Shown here piece after piece: positions 33,617 through 43,000 of a stretch of 64,000 bases of DNA. Where the stretch lies: positions 372,001 through 436,000 of the forward strand of contig NZ_OX458329.1 of assembly GCF_949769255.1 (NCBI RefSeq). The letters run 5' to 3'. The translations under genes and the position numbers were made by a program. Below the pieces are notes generated by a model that saw only the letters and a program-made list of their open reading frames with translations, had not been told where the DNA came from and made no database searches. Position 1 is the first letter of the stretch. Each line of letters begins with the position of its first letter. The stretch comes from Mobiluncus massiliensis (GTDB lineage: Bacteria; Actinomycetota; Actinomycetes; Actinomycetales; Actinomycetaceae).

Positions 33617-35467
33617 ATGCCCATTCCTGGTGATGCCCTGTTACAGTCGATTGCGCCCGCCGCCACCGACCCGTCCCTGATTCGTAACTTTTCGATTATC
33701 GCCCACATCGACCACGGTAAGTCGACGCTGGCGGATCGGATGCTGCAGCTAACCGGGGTCGTTTCGGACCGCGAGATGCGTGCCCAATACCTGGACCGGA
33801 TGGACATTGAACGCGAACGCGGCATCACCATTAAATCCCAAGCCGTGCGGATGCCCTGGCAGGTAGGCGACACGGCCTACGCCCTGAACATGATTGACAC
33901 CCCTGGTCACGTGGACTTTACCTATGAAGTCTCGCGTTCCCTGGCGGCTTGTGAAGGGGCAGTCCTGCTGGTGGACGCTTCCCAAGGCATCGAGGCGCAA
34001 ACCCTGGCGAACCTCTACCTCGCCTTAGAGGGGGACTTGACCATTATCCCGGTGCTGAACAAGATTGACTTGCCCGGCGCGATGCCGGAAAAGCACGCCG
34101 AAGAACTGGCGAACCTCATCGGGTGCCAGCCCGAGGACTGCTTGCGAGTCTCGGGCAAGACCGGTGAGGGCGTGCAGGCCCTGCTGGACGAAATCGTCTC
34201 CCAAGTGCCGCCCCCCGCCGGACAACCCGACGCCCCGACCCGCGCACTCATTTTTGACTCGGTTTATGACACGTATCGTGGGGTCGTGACCTACGTGCGC
34301 GTCATGGACGGCTCGCTCACAGCCCGCCAGAAAATCAACATGATGTCCACCGGCACCACCCACGAACTGCTGGAACTCGGCGTCATCAGCCCCGATCCGA
34401 TTCCCACGAAAGGTATCGGGGCGGGTGAAGTCGGCTACCTCATTACCGGGGTGAAGGACGTGCGCCAATCCCGCGTGGGCGATACCGTCACTTCTGCGGA
34501 AAAGGGCGCTAGCGAACCTTTGCCGGGCTACCGCGACCCGATGCCGATGGTGTTTTCGGGACTGTACCCGATTGACGGAACCGATTTCCCGGTGTTGCGC
34601 GACGCGCTGGACAAGCTGAAGCTAAACGATGCGTCCCTGACTTTTGAACCGGAATCATCGGCCGCCCTGGGGTCGGGTTTCCGTTGTGGTTTCTTGGGTT
34701 TGCTGCATCTCGAAATTATTCGCGAGCGTCTGGAACGCGAGTTCGACCTGGTGCTGATTTCCACCGCCCCTAACGTGGAATACGTGGTGGTGGCCGAGGA
34801 CGGCACGGAAACTCACGTCATGAACCCTTCTGAGTTCCCCGAAGGAAAGGTCAAGGAGGTGCGCGAGCCGGTGGTGGCGGCGACCATCCTGACCCCCTCG
34901 GACTTTGTCGGTCCGGTCATGGAACTGTGCCAGGATCGGCGCGGCGCCATGAAGAATATGGAGTACTTGAGCTCCGACCGGGTGGAGCTGCATTACACCC
35001 TGCCGTTGGGCGAGATTGTTTACGACTTCTTTGACCAGCTGAAGTCCCGCACCAAAGGCTACGCCTCGCTGGACTACCACCTAGACGGAATGGCTCCGGC
35101 CGACCTGGTGCGGGTGGACATTTTGCTGAACGGGGAACAGGTCGACGCGTTTTCCGCCATAGTTCACAAGGACAATGCCTACAGTTACGGGACGGCGATG
35201 GCGACGAAGCTGCGCAAACTCATTCCGCGCCAACAGTTCGAGGTGCCTATCCAGGCGGCTATCGGCACCCGCATCATCGCCCGGGAAAATATCCGGGCGC
35301 TGCGCAAAGACATGCTCGCCAAGTGCTACGGCGGCGACATCAGCCGGAAACGCAAACTGTTGGAAAAGCAAAAGGCCGGCAAGAAACGCATGAAAGCCAT
35401 CGGGCGGGTCGAGGTTCCCCAGGAGGCCTTCATCGCCGCGCTGTCCAACGAGGAGCCGAAAAAGTAA
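33617..35467 (+). CDS. lepA: Elongation factor 4 (LepA)
   Basis: Ribosome-dependent GTPase related to EF-G. In 616 residues: G1 AHIDHGKST (about residue 29), G3 DTPGHVDF (95), G4 NKID (149), then domain II, EF-G-like domains, and the LepA-specific C-terminal domain ([16 protein letters not shown]). I use the ATG at 33617, with AAGGAAG upstream, because it gives the usual length; a start at 33557 would add 20 residues. It overlaps trmB by one base (TAATG). Confidence 0.96.
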   Translation: MPIPGDALLQSIAPAATDPSLIRNFSIIAHIDHGKSTLADRMLQLTGVVSDREMRAQYLDRMDIERERGITIKSQAVRMPWQVGDTAYALNMIDTPGHVDFTYEVSRSLAACEGAVLLVDASQGIEAQTLANLYLALEGDLTIIPVLNKIDLPGAMPEKHAEELANLIGCQPEDCLRVSGKTGEGVQALLDEIVSQVPPPAGQPDAPTRALIFDSVYDTYRGVVTYVRVMDGSLTARQKINMMSTGTTHELLELGVISPDPIPTKGIGAGEVGYLITGVKDVRQSRVGDTVTSAEKGASEPLPGYRDPMPMVFSGLYPIDGTDFPVLRDALDKLKLNDASLTFEPESSAALGSGFRCGFLGLLHLEIIRERLEREFDLVLISTAPNVEYVVVAEDGTETHVMNPSEFPEGKVKEVREPVVAATILTPSDFVGPVMELCQDRRGAMKNMEYLSSDRVELHYTLPLGEIVYDFFDQLKSRTKGYASLDYHLDGMAPADLVRVDILLNGEQVDAFSAIVHKDNAYSYGTAMATKLRKLIPRQQFEVPIQAAIGTRIIARENIRALRKDMLAKCYGGDISRKRKLLEKQKAGKKRMKAIGRVEVPQEAFIAALSNEEPKK

Positions 35468-36414
35468 TGGGCAAAACGATTCGAGCCGACGCCCAGTCCG
35501 GCGGGGCCGACGAAATTCCTGACCGCCAGCGGCCTTACCCGCGGGTCAGAACTTTTGCCCGGCGTGGGGACCGCATGGGCCAAACTCTGGAAAAGACCTT
35601 TGAAAAGTACAAAGACGCCTACCTGTTGGACGTGAAACGCGGGGCGGGGCCAACGATGGCGGCCGAGGGGGAGCGCCTGGATCCCCGCGTCGTGTTTGGC
35701 CGCGAGGCTCCGCTCATTGTCGAGGTCGGCTGCGGTAACGGTGAGCAAATCACTCACGCTGCCGCGCTGCACCCGGAGAACAACTACTTGGGATTTGAAG
35801 TGTGGCTGCCGGGGGTGGCGAAAATCGTGTCCTCCGCCGTACGCAACTATGACGGCTTGCCCAACCTGAAAGTCGCGGACGTCGACGCCCTGCAAGCCCT
35901 GCCCATTTTGCTGGGTGAGGCGACGGTACACGAAATGTGGACGTTTTTCGCTGACCCGTGGCCGAAAACTCGCCATCACAAGCGGCGTCTGGTGGCGCCG
36001 GAGTTTGCAGCAATCGTGGCTGACCTGCTGGAGGACGGGGGGCGGTGGCGCCTGGCGACTGATTGGGACGACTACGCTTGGCAGCAGCGTGACGTGGTTG
36101 AGTCCACACTCGGGTTGTCCAACCCGCACGCGGGGCAGCGTCCCGACGCAAACGATCCACAAGGCCAGCGCGGCGGTTTCGCGCCGCGTTTCGACGGTCG
36201 GGTGGTGACGGCCTTCGAGCGCCGGGCCGCCCGAGAAGGCCGTGACGTGCATGATTTGTGTGTGGTGCGCTTGGCGCGCGGCTCAGCGGAAGAACGTGAA
36301 CAGGCGGCGTCGTTCCAGGTGACGGCCCGTTTGGGGCGGGTCAGCGAGACCGAGAAGCCCGCCGAGTCTGGATTTGCGCCCAGCGAGCCGTGGTACGGGG
36401 CGGGCGAAGCCTGA
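35467..36414 (+). CDS. trmB: tRNA (guanine-N7)-methyltransferase
   Basis: Makes m7G46 in tRNA using S-adenosylmethionine. The 315-residue protein has VEVGCGNGEQI (about residue 87), the FFADPWPKTRHHKRRLV active segment (about residue 160) and the TDWDDYAW motif. It is longer than the usual 220-250 residues because of an N-terminal extension with an RPYPRVRTFARRG piece and a C-terminal tail. It is coupled to lepA by TAATG and to hemW by TGATG. Confidence 0.93.
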   Translation: MGKTIRADAQSGGADEIPDRQRPYPRVRTFARRGDRMGQTLEKTFEKYKDAYLLDVKRGAGPTMAAEGERLDPRVVFGREAPLIVEVGCGNGEQITHAAALHPENNYLGFEVWLPGVAKIVSSAVRNYDGLPNLKVADVDALQALPILLGEATVHEMWTFFADPWPKTRHHKRRLVAPEFAAIVADLLEDGGRWRLATDWDDYAWQQRDVVESTLGLSNPHAGQRPDANDPQGQRGGFAPRFDGRVVTAFERRAAREGRDVHDLCVVRLARGSAEEREQAASFQVTARLGRVSETEKPAESGFAPSEPWYGAGEA

Positions 36415-37796
36415 TGAGTTCGCCGCGCACGCTCTGCGCTTACGTGCATGTGCCGTACTGTCTGCGGCGTTGCGGCTATTGCGATTTCAATACGTACTCG
36501 AATCTGTCGCTGGGGCCTGGTGTGGAGGGCTATGCCGCGGCGTTGCTCCGTGAAGTCGGCCTGTATGCGCCGGATTGTTCCGGTGCTGAGTCGGTGCGCC
36601 AGGACGGGGGGCACAAGGGCGGTGTCGGTCACGTTGGTGCCGGCGCTGTTAACCAGGACGGTCGCGCCCTGACCAGCGTGTTCTTCGGCGGTGGGACCCC
36701 AACGGTCTTACCGGCGACCGATTTGGGCCGAGTCTTGCGCGGCCTGAGCGAAACTTTCGGGCTGGCACCCGATGCGGAAGTCACGACCGAGGCAAACCCC
36801 GACACGGTGACGCCGCAGTATTTGGAAGCCCTGGCGGCGGGCGGTTTTACGCGGGTATCTTTTGGAATGCAGTCGGCCATTCCCGCCGTGTTGGCAACTT
36901 TGGACCGGACGCATCAGCAACAGCACCTGGTGGCAGGGGTGCGGGCGGCGCGCGCACAAGGACTCGAGGTCAGCGTGGACCTCATCTATGGCACGCCGGG
37001 AGAAAGCTTGGCGGATTGGCGGGCGTCTCTGGATGCCGCGCTGGAACTTGGGGTGGACCACGTGTCCTGCTACGCCCTGGTCATCGAGCCGGGGACCGCG
37101 CTGGGACGCGCCCTCGCGCAAGGGGAAATTGCTCCGGTGGATCCCGACGACCAGGCGGATAAATACGAGCTGGCTGATGAGACGCTCAGTGCGGCGGGCC
37201 TGGAATGGTACGAGATTTCCAACTGGGCGCGCCCCGGCCACGAATGCCGTCACAACCTGGCCTATTGGCGTGACCAAGATTGGTACGGTTTCGGGCCCGG
37301 CGCCCACTCTCACTTGGGTAGCGCGCGGTTTTGGAACCTGCGCCATCCCGCAAAGTGGGCGCAGTCCCTGCGGGCGGGCCACCGGCCTGTTGACGGCCAG
37401 GAAATCATCACCGGCGAAAGCGCCCGCCTGGAAAAACTCCTGCTGAATCTGCGCCTGCGTCAGGGCCTGGATTTGGGCGAATATGCCCGAGAGTTCGGGG
37501 TTGACGCGGCGGCGTTGCTTCGTGAGGCGCACGAGTTGGCGGGGGAGGGCTTGCTGGACGGCGCGCTGCTGCTCGATGGTGATGCGCTGCCGGACTGCGA
37601 GTTGATGCAAAAGGGCGGTTCACTGTCGGTTGGACAGCCTTCGCAGGGGGACGGGCTGCCGCGCCAGGACGGGCTTTTGCATCAGGACGGGTCGGCCCCT
37701 GACGCTCTGACCGGCAACGGAGGTTGGGCGGTCCTGACTCAACGCGGACGGCTGCTGGCCGACACGGTCATTCAGCGCTTGGCGGGAGTGTCATAG
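36414..37796 (+). CDS. hemW: Radical SAM heme chaperone HemW
   Basis: HemW-type radical SAM protein thought to handle heme (formerly called HemN-like). The CxxxCxxC cluster is CLRRCGYC near residue 17, and FFGGGTPT and the GPGAHSHLG segment follow. Within 460 residues there are two additions that seem unlike other members: about residues 63-85 and 408-440, both glycine/QDG-rich. The first separates the cluster strand from GGGTP. The start is the ATG in the TGATG overlap with trmB. Confidence 0.9.
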   Translation: MSSPRTLCAYVHVPYCLRRCGYCDFNTYSNLSLGPGVEGYAAALLREVGLYAPDCSGAESVRQDGGHKGGVGHVGAGAVNQDGRALTSVFFGGGTPTVLPATDLGRVLRGLSETFGLAPDAEVTTEANPDTVTPQYLEALAAGGFTRVSFGMQSAIPAVLATLDRTHQQQHLVAGVRAARAQGLEVSVDLIYGTPGESLADWRASLDAALELGVDHVSCYALVIEPGTALGRALAQGEIAPVDPDDQADKYELADETLSAAGLEWYEISNWARPGHECRHNLAYWRDQDWYGFGPGAHSHLGSARFWNLRHPAKWAQSLRAGHRPVDGQEIITGESARLEKLLLNLRLRQGLDLGEYAREFGVDAAALLREAHELAGEGLLDGALLLDGDALPDCELMQKGGSLSVGQPSQGDGLPRQDGLLHQDGSAPDALTGNGGWAVLTQRGRLLADTVIQRLAGVS

Positions 37797-37835
37797 AGGG
37801 GTCCAGGCTGCGAACGTCCGCGACACACCGCAGTC

Positions 37836-37893
37836 GAACTTCCCACTTACTTCCCACTTAACTTCCCCAAGTGTTATGTTAAGTGGGAAGTTC
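37836..37893. repeat. Three-copy TTCCCACTTA repeat (direct and inverted)
   Basis: GAACTTCCCACTTA (37836-37849) and CTTCCCACTTAAC (37850-37862) are direct neighbours. GTTAAGTGGGAAGTTC (37878-37893) is the inverted copy and can pair with either, over 14 or 13 bp. This looks like a protein-binding array or alternative hairpins. Confidence 0.7.
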
Positions 37894-37991
37894 GGGTTAA
37901 GTATCAGGCGTAAAGGGGCGCCAAAGGCCGGTTGACGTGGTCTTATAGTGTCTGGCAGGGCGCGTCCGCCCGAACATCCTCGCCGCGTCCG

Positions 37992-38083
37992 GCGAAAAAC
38001 TCTGGATAAAACTAGCGAAAAACTATGGATAAAACTAGCGAAAAACTATGGATAAAACTAGCGAAAAACTCTGGATTGGGCTA
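37992..38083. repeat. 23-bp tandem repeat, four copies
   Basis: Units begin at 37992, 38015, 38038 and 38061. Units 2 and 3 are identical; unit 1 has one base change; unit 4 diverges after GGAT. Each begins GCGAAAAACT and the first three end GGATAAAACTA. Confidence 0.9.
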
Positions 38084-38119
38084 TTCTAAACCTGTAAATC
38101 CTTTGATTTGGAGGGAAAA

Positions 38120-39412
38120 ATGCTCACGCCGGATTTTTACCGCCAGCGCTTAGTCGACGAGGAAATTGCTGACCTGCTGAAAAAATTCGGAGCGGTGTGT
38201 ATCCAAGGACCGAAGTGGTGTGGAAAGACTTGGTCGTCGCTTAATCAGGCTCGTTCAGTCACTTACCTAGCCGACCCGACCAGCGGATTTTCCAACCGTA
38301 ACCTTGCGATGCTGAATCCGGAATATGCCTTGGAAGGCGACTCTCCACACTTGATAGACGAATGGCAGGAAGTGCCACAAGTGTGGGATGCTGTGCGTTT
38401 TGCGGTAGACAAGACCCCTCGAAAGGGCCGGTTTTTGCTGACGGGTTCGTCAACCCCTTCCCGCAAAGGCGTTCTGCACAGCGGGGCAGGACGTATCGCC
38501 ACTATCAATATGCAAACTATGAGCTTGTATGAGACTGGCGATTCTTCAGGCCAAGTTTCCTTTGCGGGTCTGTTCGATGGAGATATCCCCACGACGAAAA
38601 TCGAGGAAAAGAGTGTCGAGGAACTTATCGCGTTGTGTGTGCGTGGCGGCTGGCCCGCTGTTCTGGGGGAGGATTCCCAGGACAGCAGTGATACCGCATC
38701 GCAATACCTGGAGAGTGTCATCAACGATGATGTCTATCGGGTCAGTGGTACCAGGCATGACGTGAGCAAACTTCGCGCCCTGATTCATTCGCTAGCTCGT
38801 AATACGGCTACCACGGTGTCCAATCGGACGCTGCTGGCGGATATGCGCCAGCATGAGGACGTAAACATCCATGAAGGCACCGTGGCTGAGTACCTCAATG
38901 TTCTTTCGCAACTCTTTTTGACCTGGGATCAGCCGTCTTTTCATCCAAACTTGCGTTCCTCGCGCCGGGTGCTGCGTGCTCCCAAGCGGCATTTTGCCGA
39001 CCCCTCTTTGGCGGTTGCGGCCTTGGGGGCTAGTCCCCAGATGCTGTTGCGTGACTTGCAGACTTTTGGTTATGTGTTTGAATCTCTAGTCGAGCATGAC
39101 CTCAACATTTACGCCCGTGCTTCTCGCGGAAACCTGTACCATTTCCGCGATGAAAAGGGTAACGAAATTGATGCCGTGGCACAGCTTCCTGATGGACGTT
39201 GGGGTGCCTTTGAAATCAAATTGGGGATGAATCGAGTCGAGGAGGGCGCCCAGAATCTCAAGCGAATTGCTACCTTATTTGCTAGGGAAATGGAAAAGGA
39301 TTCCAGCCAGCTGCCGCCTTCGTTCTTAGCGGTTATCTGTGGGACCGGGAATGTCGCGTACACTCGGGCGGATGGGGTGATGGTCGTTCCGCTTGCGGCC
39401 CTGCGAAACTAA
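38120..39412 (+). CDS. AAA ATPase with DUF4143 domain
   Basis: A 430-residue protein of the widespread AAA_14/DUF4143 group, often variable between strains, with unproven function. Walker A is QGPKWCGKTW near residue 28; the Walker B/sensor region is LIDEWQEVP (near 80) and LLTGSSTP. The C-terminal DUF4143 part resembles a PD-(D/E)XK nuclease fold: NEIDAVAQLPDG then FEIKLG. GGAGGGAAAA precedes the ATG. Its repeat-rich leader and lack of conserved partners suggest accessory DNA. Confidence 0.85.
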   Translation: MLTPDFYRQRLVDEEIADLLKKFGAVCIQGPKWCGKTWSSLNQARSVTYLADPTSGFSNRNLAMLNPEYALEGDSPHLIDEWQEVPQVWDAVRFAVDKTPRKGRFLLTGSSTPSRKGVLHSGAGRIATINMQTMSLYETGDSSGQVSFAGLFDGDIPTTKIEEKSVEELIALCVRGGWPAVLGEDSQDSSDTASQYLESVINDDVYRVSGTRHDVSKLRALIHSLARNTATTVSNRTLLADMRQHEDVNIHEGTVAEYLNVLSQLFLTWDQPSFHPNLRSSRRVLRAPKRHFADPSLAVAALGASPQMLLRDLQTFGYVFESLVEHDLNIYARASRGNLYHFRDEKGNEIDAVAQLPDGRWGAFEIKLGMNRVEEGAQNLKRIATLFAREMEKDSSQLPPSFLAVICGTGNVAYTRADGVMVVPLAALRN

Positions 39413-39453
39413 GCCCCGCGTGGTGGAGAGACTTAGCACAGATTCATGAGTGA

Positions 39454-39478
39454 ATTAGTTGTGCATTAGTTGTATAAT
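39454..39478 (+). promoter_or_regulatory. Antitoxin promoter with direct repeat
   Basis: ATTAGTTGT occurs at 39454-39462 and 39465-39473, 11 bp apart, and the second copy runs into a perfect -10, TATAAT (39473-39478). This is a likely autoregulatory site; antitoxins of this family bind their own promoters. Confidence 0.55.
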
Positions 39479-39497
39479 AGTGTGCGAGGTGAGTGCA

Positions 39498-39755
39498 ATG
39501 GCTACAGCAAATGTGACGATTCGGATGGACGCGGAGTTGAAAGCGGCGATGGAAGAACTTTGCCGCGACTTGGGAATGAATATGACCACCGCATTTACGA
39601 TTTTCGCAAAGAAAGCGACCGGGGAAAATCGCATCCCGTTTGAGGTTTCACGTCCCGACCCGTTTTATAGTGAGTCGAACTTGCGCAATTTGCGTGATGC
39701 AAAGTCTGCGCTGGATGCCGGTGAAGGTGTGGAACACAACCTGATTGAGGCGTGA
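39498..39755 (+). CDS. RelB/DinJ-family antitoxin, apparently alone
   Basis: An 85-residue protein with a ribbon-helix-helix N-terminus (ATANVTIRMDAELKAAMEEL) and the DinJ-like LGMNMTTAFTIFAKKA helix. Normally a YafQ/RelE-type toxin follows within a few bases; the next 309 bp contain no such gene on either strand. It may act in trans, be a remnant, or have become a stand-alone regulator. The ATG at 39498 follows GAGGTGAG; a longer frame starts at 39459 within the promoter. Confidence 0.8.
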   Translation: MATANVTIRMDAELKAAMEELCRDLGMNMTTAFTIFAKKATGENRIPFEVSRPDPFYSESNLRNLRDAKSALDAGEGVEHNLIEA

Positions 39756-40064
39756 AGTGCGTCTCGTTTGGTTTGGGTTGATTTGAGGGCTGCGGGCAGG
39801 ATTTGTTCGGACATGGTGGTCAAGGTTTGGTAAAGCGAAAAAAAGATTTGCCCGTTAGCGGCCCTGCGACCAGCGCTTTGAGGCGCTGACCTGCAATTAT
39901 GGAAAATCACTGGAATGTATGCGAGTTTTCGCTGAAATGAAGCCAAAAGGCTCAGAATTGGACGTGTGTAGCCGAACAAATTACTTGAGTGTTCGGAACA
40001 CTGTGCTGACCCCGTCCGGAAGGGGCAGTGCGCGAATCCATGGATGGTATTCGAGGAGGATAAA
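39756..40064. other. Spacer between antitoxin and secreted protein genes
   Basis: No gene seen. It includes a small hairpin CAGCGC/GCGCTG at 39871-39888 and the palindrome GTGTTCGGAACAC at 39989-40001, of unknown meaning, upstream of the secreted protein. Confidence 0.4.
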
Positions 40065-43000
40065 GTGGAGACATACAGCCACGTTGTGAAGAAGATGCGC
40101 CGCGCGGGCATTGTGAGCCTGTTCGCGGTTGGTTTAGCTTTTACGGGTGTCGCCCCGGCCAATGCTCTGAGTGGTCTCGGCTGGCAGACTGGTGACTTGG
40201 GAAAAAATGGCACAGCAGTGGCTCAGATTGCAGTGCCTCTGGGGGGGAAAGATTTAAAGTACAAGACCTGTACCGGTGTGTTGGTATCCAAAAATGAGGT
40301 GTTGACTTCCACTGACTGCTTCTCCTTATCCAACGATCCGTATGAAGACATCTTCAACCGCGGTAATACCAAGATGGAAGACTTGGCTACAAAAACCGCC
40401 CGGGTGACATTCGGCAAAGATGCCACAAGCACGACTGGTGCGGATAAGCGGGTTTATTTCTCTGTCCGAGTGGAGACCCCGACGCAAACAGCTTACGGGC
40501 TTTCCATTGTGCAACTTGACCGGGACGTACAGGGGATTGAGCCAGTTACAAAGGCTACTGGAGTCGTGCAAGACGGAACCAAGGTGAACATGGTGGGCTG
40601 GGAGACTACAGATTTCGTACCCGCTCCGGGTGCTTCTGCCGTCACTATCAATAATAAAGACAAGCAGATTGCTTTCCGAGCCACGGGCAAGTACGAGGTG
40701 TCCCCAATGACCTGGGAACATTTCCAGGAGACCTCCGGAGCAATTCCTCGGCTCGATATTCCCAGTGCTAGCGATAGGAGTGACATTGTCCCGGCTTTCA
40801 AGATTGACGGGACTCGCGTATCCAAGGACACCGTGAAAGAACTGGGTACTCCGGTCATCACTACAGACGGTAAGCTGCAAGGTCTTTTGGTGGGGTATTC
40901 CACGGAGGGTGCTCCAGTATTCATGGACACCGGTGAAGCCAATATCTCGGATTGGATTTATCGTAAACACGTGCAACGTGTTCTGGAAAAGAAGGCTAAA
41001 GCGTCCGATGACACGGATTTAGCCAAGCAGTACACAGATTTGCGGGATGTGCTCTGTTCTCGAGTGGATTCACAGCCAGCCGGCCCGTTGGACGTTTTTA
41101 AGCACTACGCTGAAACGAACCAGACTGATACGAAGAACTCGGTCATTTCTCACAATGAGCGCATCACCAAGCTTGCTAATGCGTATCCGACCGTCGCGAG
41201 CGAAATTAATCAATCGCTTTACAAATCCCCGACTACTTTGGCTCCAAATTATGAAATTCCGGGGTATCTAGACCCCAAATACATCAAGGACATTGCCAAA
41301 GAACCGGCTGAATTGTTGGCAATGTGTACCTCTGCTGATGGTACTAATCCTCTGGATATGGCGATTATGTACCAGCGTGCCTTAGCTGACCAAAAGGTTT
41401 ATGACAATGAGCGTGCTGCGGTCCAGAGTAAAATAGACGATGCTGAAAAGGCCAAGAACGAAGCCCAAACTGCCTACGACAAGGCTAATACAGCTAGGGC
41501 AAAAGCTGAGGCGATTTATAACGTGGATCCAGCGGACACCGCGAACCGTGACGCGTGGAAAGCCGCTGCTGAGGAGGCAAACAAAGCCAAGGAAGACCTG
41601 GACAGCAAGACGAAGGCCTATGAAGTACAACTTGAACTAAAAGACCAACTAGTCAAGCATCTCGACCCGGTCGTGACTGATGCGGTGGGAGCCGTTAAAA
41701 CAGGTCTTAGTGCAGTGCGTGACAAGGTGGAGACTGCTCAGAATAATTGGCTGAAGGAAGACGATGCCTTCCGGACTAAATACGCCCGAGCAATGACCGA
41801 CTACCTCACGGAGCTGAGAAAGCAAGCAGAAAATGTGGCTCTAGAGGCGGACAATGCGACACACTGCCATGTTGATCCGGCAACGTCTAAGACCGTCTGT
41901 GATTCTGGGTATCCAAAGAAGCCTGTTCCAGTCAATCAGACTATTCTTGACAAGGATCCCTATAACACCTACCTGGTAAAAGGTGCCGGCGAATCAGTAG
42001 TGCAGCGCAATCTGGATTCCTACTACAAGGCGCTCAATGAAACTGTGCCAATCATGTTGGAAGCACGTTATCAAATTTGGAATATGAATCGGATGACGGA
42101 GCTGCTCAAGAAGGGTGGGATTTTGAATGATGCTGACCGGGCGGCGATGCGTCAAGAAATCAAGGGCATCTTGGCGAACCAGAATGAATTGATGAAGCGT
42201 ATTTCCAACGAATACGGTCAGATGCAGGGATATCATTCCGACTTGGTAAAGATGTATGAAGCCATGCCAGGAACCTTCAAACAGCTGATGAATGATCAAG
42301 GCTATGAAAAGGCAATCAAGGATTATAACAACGCAAACCTGGCCTATAACGGCGCAGAGAGCGACCAGAAAAATTTGCGCGAGGTTCGTGATGAACTGGC
42401 TGATCCCAACATAACGGCTCAAAAAATGGATAGTCTGCTGGACAAGGCCAATAAAGCATTCTTCAACCTGACGGATATTCTGAATAAAATTACCAAAGCC
42501 TCCGAAGACATGAAGAACCTCAACTCCTATGGAAAGCTGGTCAATAAAAATCTTGTGAAGCCCAATCTGGATGATCCGACATGGGACATGAATCCTAATC
42601 AAAAGAAGGCCTACGAGGAGGCTTTGGCGAAGCAGAAGGCTGCTGAAGAAAAGGCTGCTGCCTTAGAGAAGGCAGAAGCCGATAAGAAGAAGGCCGCCGA
42701 AGAAGCCAAGAAGAAGGCTGAAGAAAAGGACAAGAAGGACAAGTCCGAAAAGGACAAGAAGAAGGACGAGCAGGATAAGGAGCGTCTGGCTCGGGCGTTG
42801 TCCAAGAACACGCTGCGTGCCGATGGTTCTGACCGGGTGCTCACGGCTATTGCCGCCTGGAAGATGGGTAATTTCCCCGGTGACTCGGTAGTCCTGGTCG
42901 ATGGCAATGTTCATGCCGACGGTTTGTCCGCTACTCCGCTGGCTGCGGCTCTGCACGCCCCGGTCCTGCTGACCACGTGGAAGACCGGCCTGGAACCGGC

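Larger units (their letters stand above)
37797..38119. other. Repeat-rich spacer upstream of an ATPase gene
   Basis: This 323-bp stretch has no gene. It holds an inverted/direct repeat of ACTTCCCACTTA at 37836-37893, a 23-bp tandem repeat at 37992-38083 and TATTCT at 38082-38087 as a possible -10. Base composition is lower in GC than the conserved genes to its left. Confidence 0.7.

Noticed and set aside
37992..38083. CRISPR array
   Set aside because: The units are head-to-tail repeats with no spacers, and there are no cas genes in the window.
39989..40001. GTGTTCGGAACAC as a LexA box
   Set aside because: Half-sites are in the opposite order to the actinobacterial GAAC-N4-GTTC box, and the gene behind it is a surface protein.
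39665..40213. Minus-strand frame as the missing toxin
   Set aside because: It crosses the antitoxin end and the start of the secreted protein, and shows no RelE/YafQ features or ribosome site.
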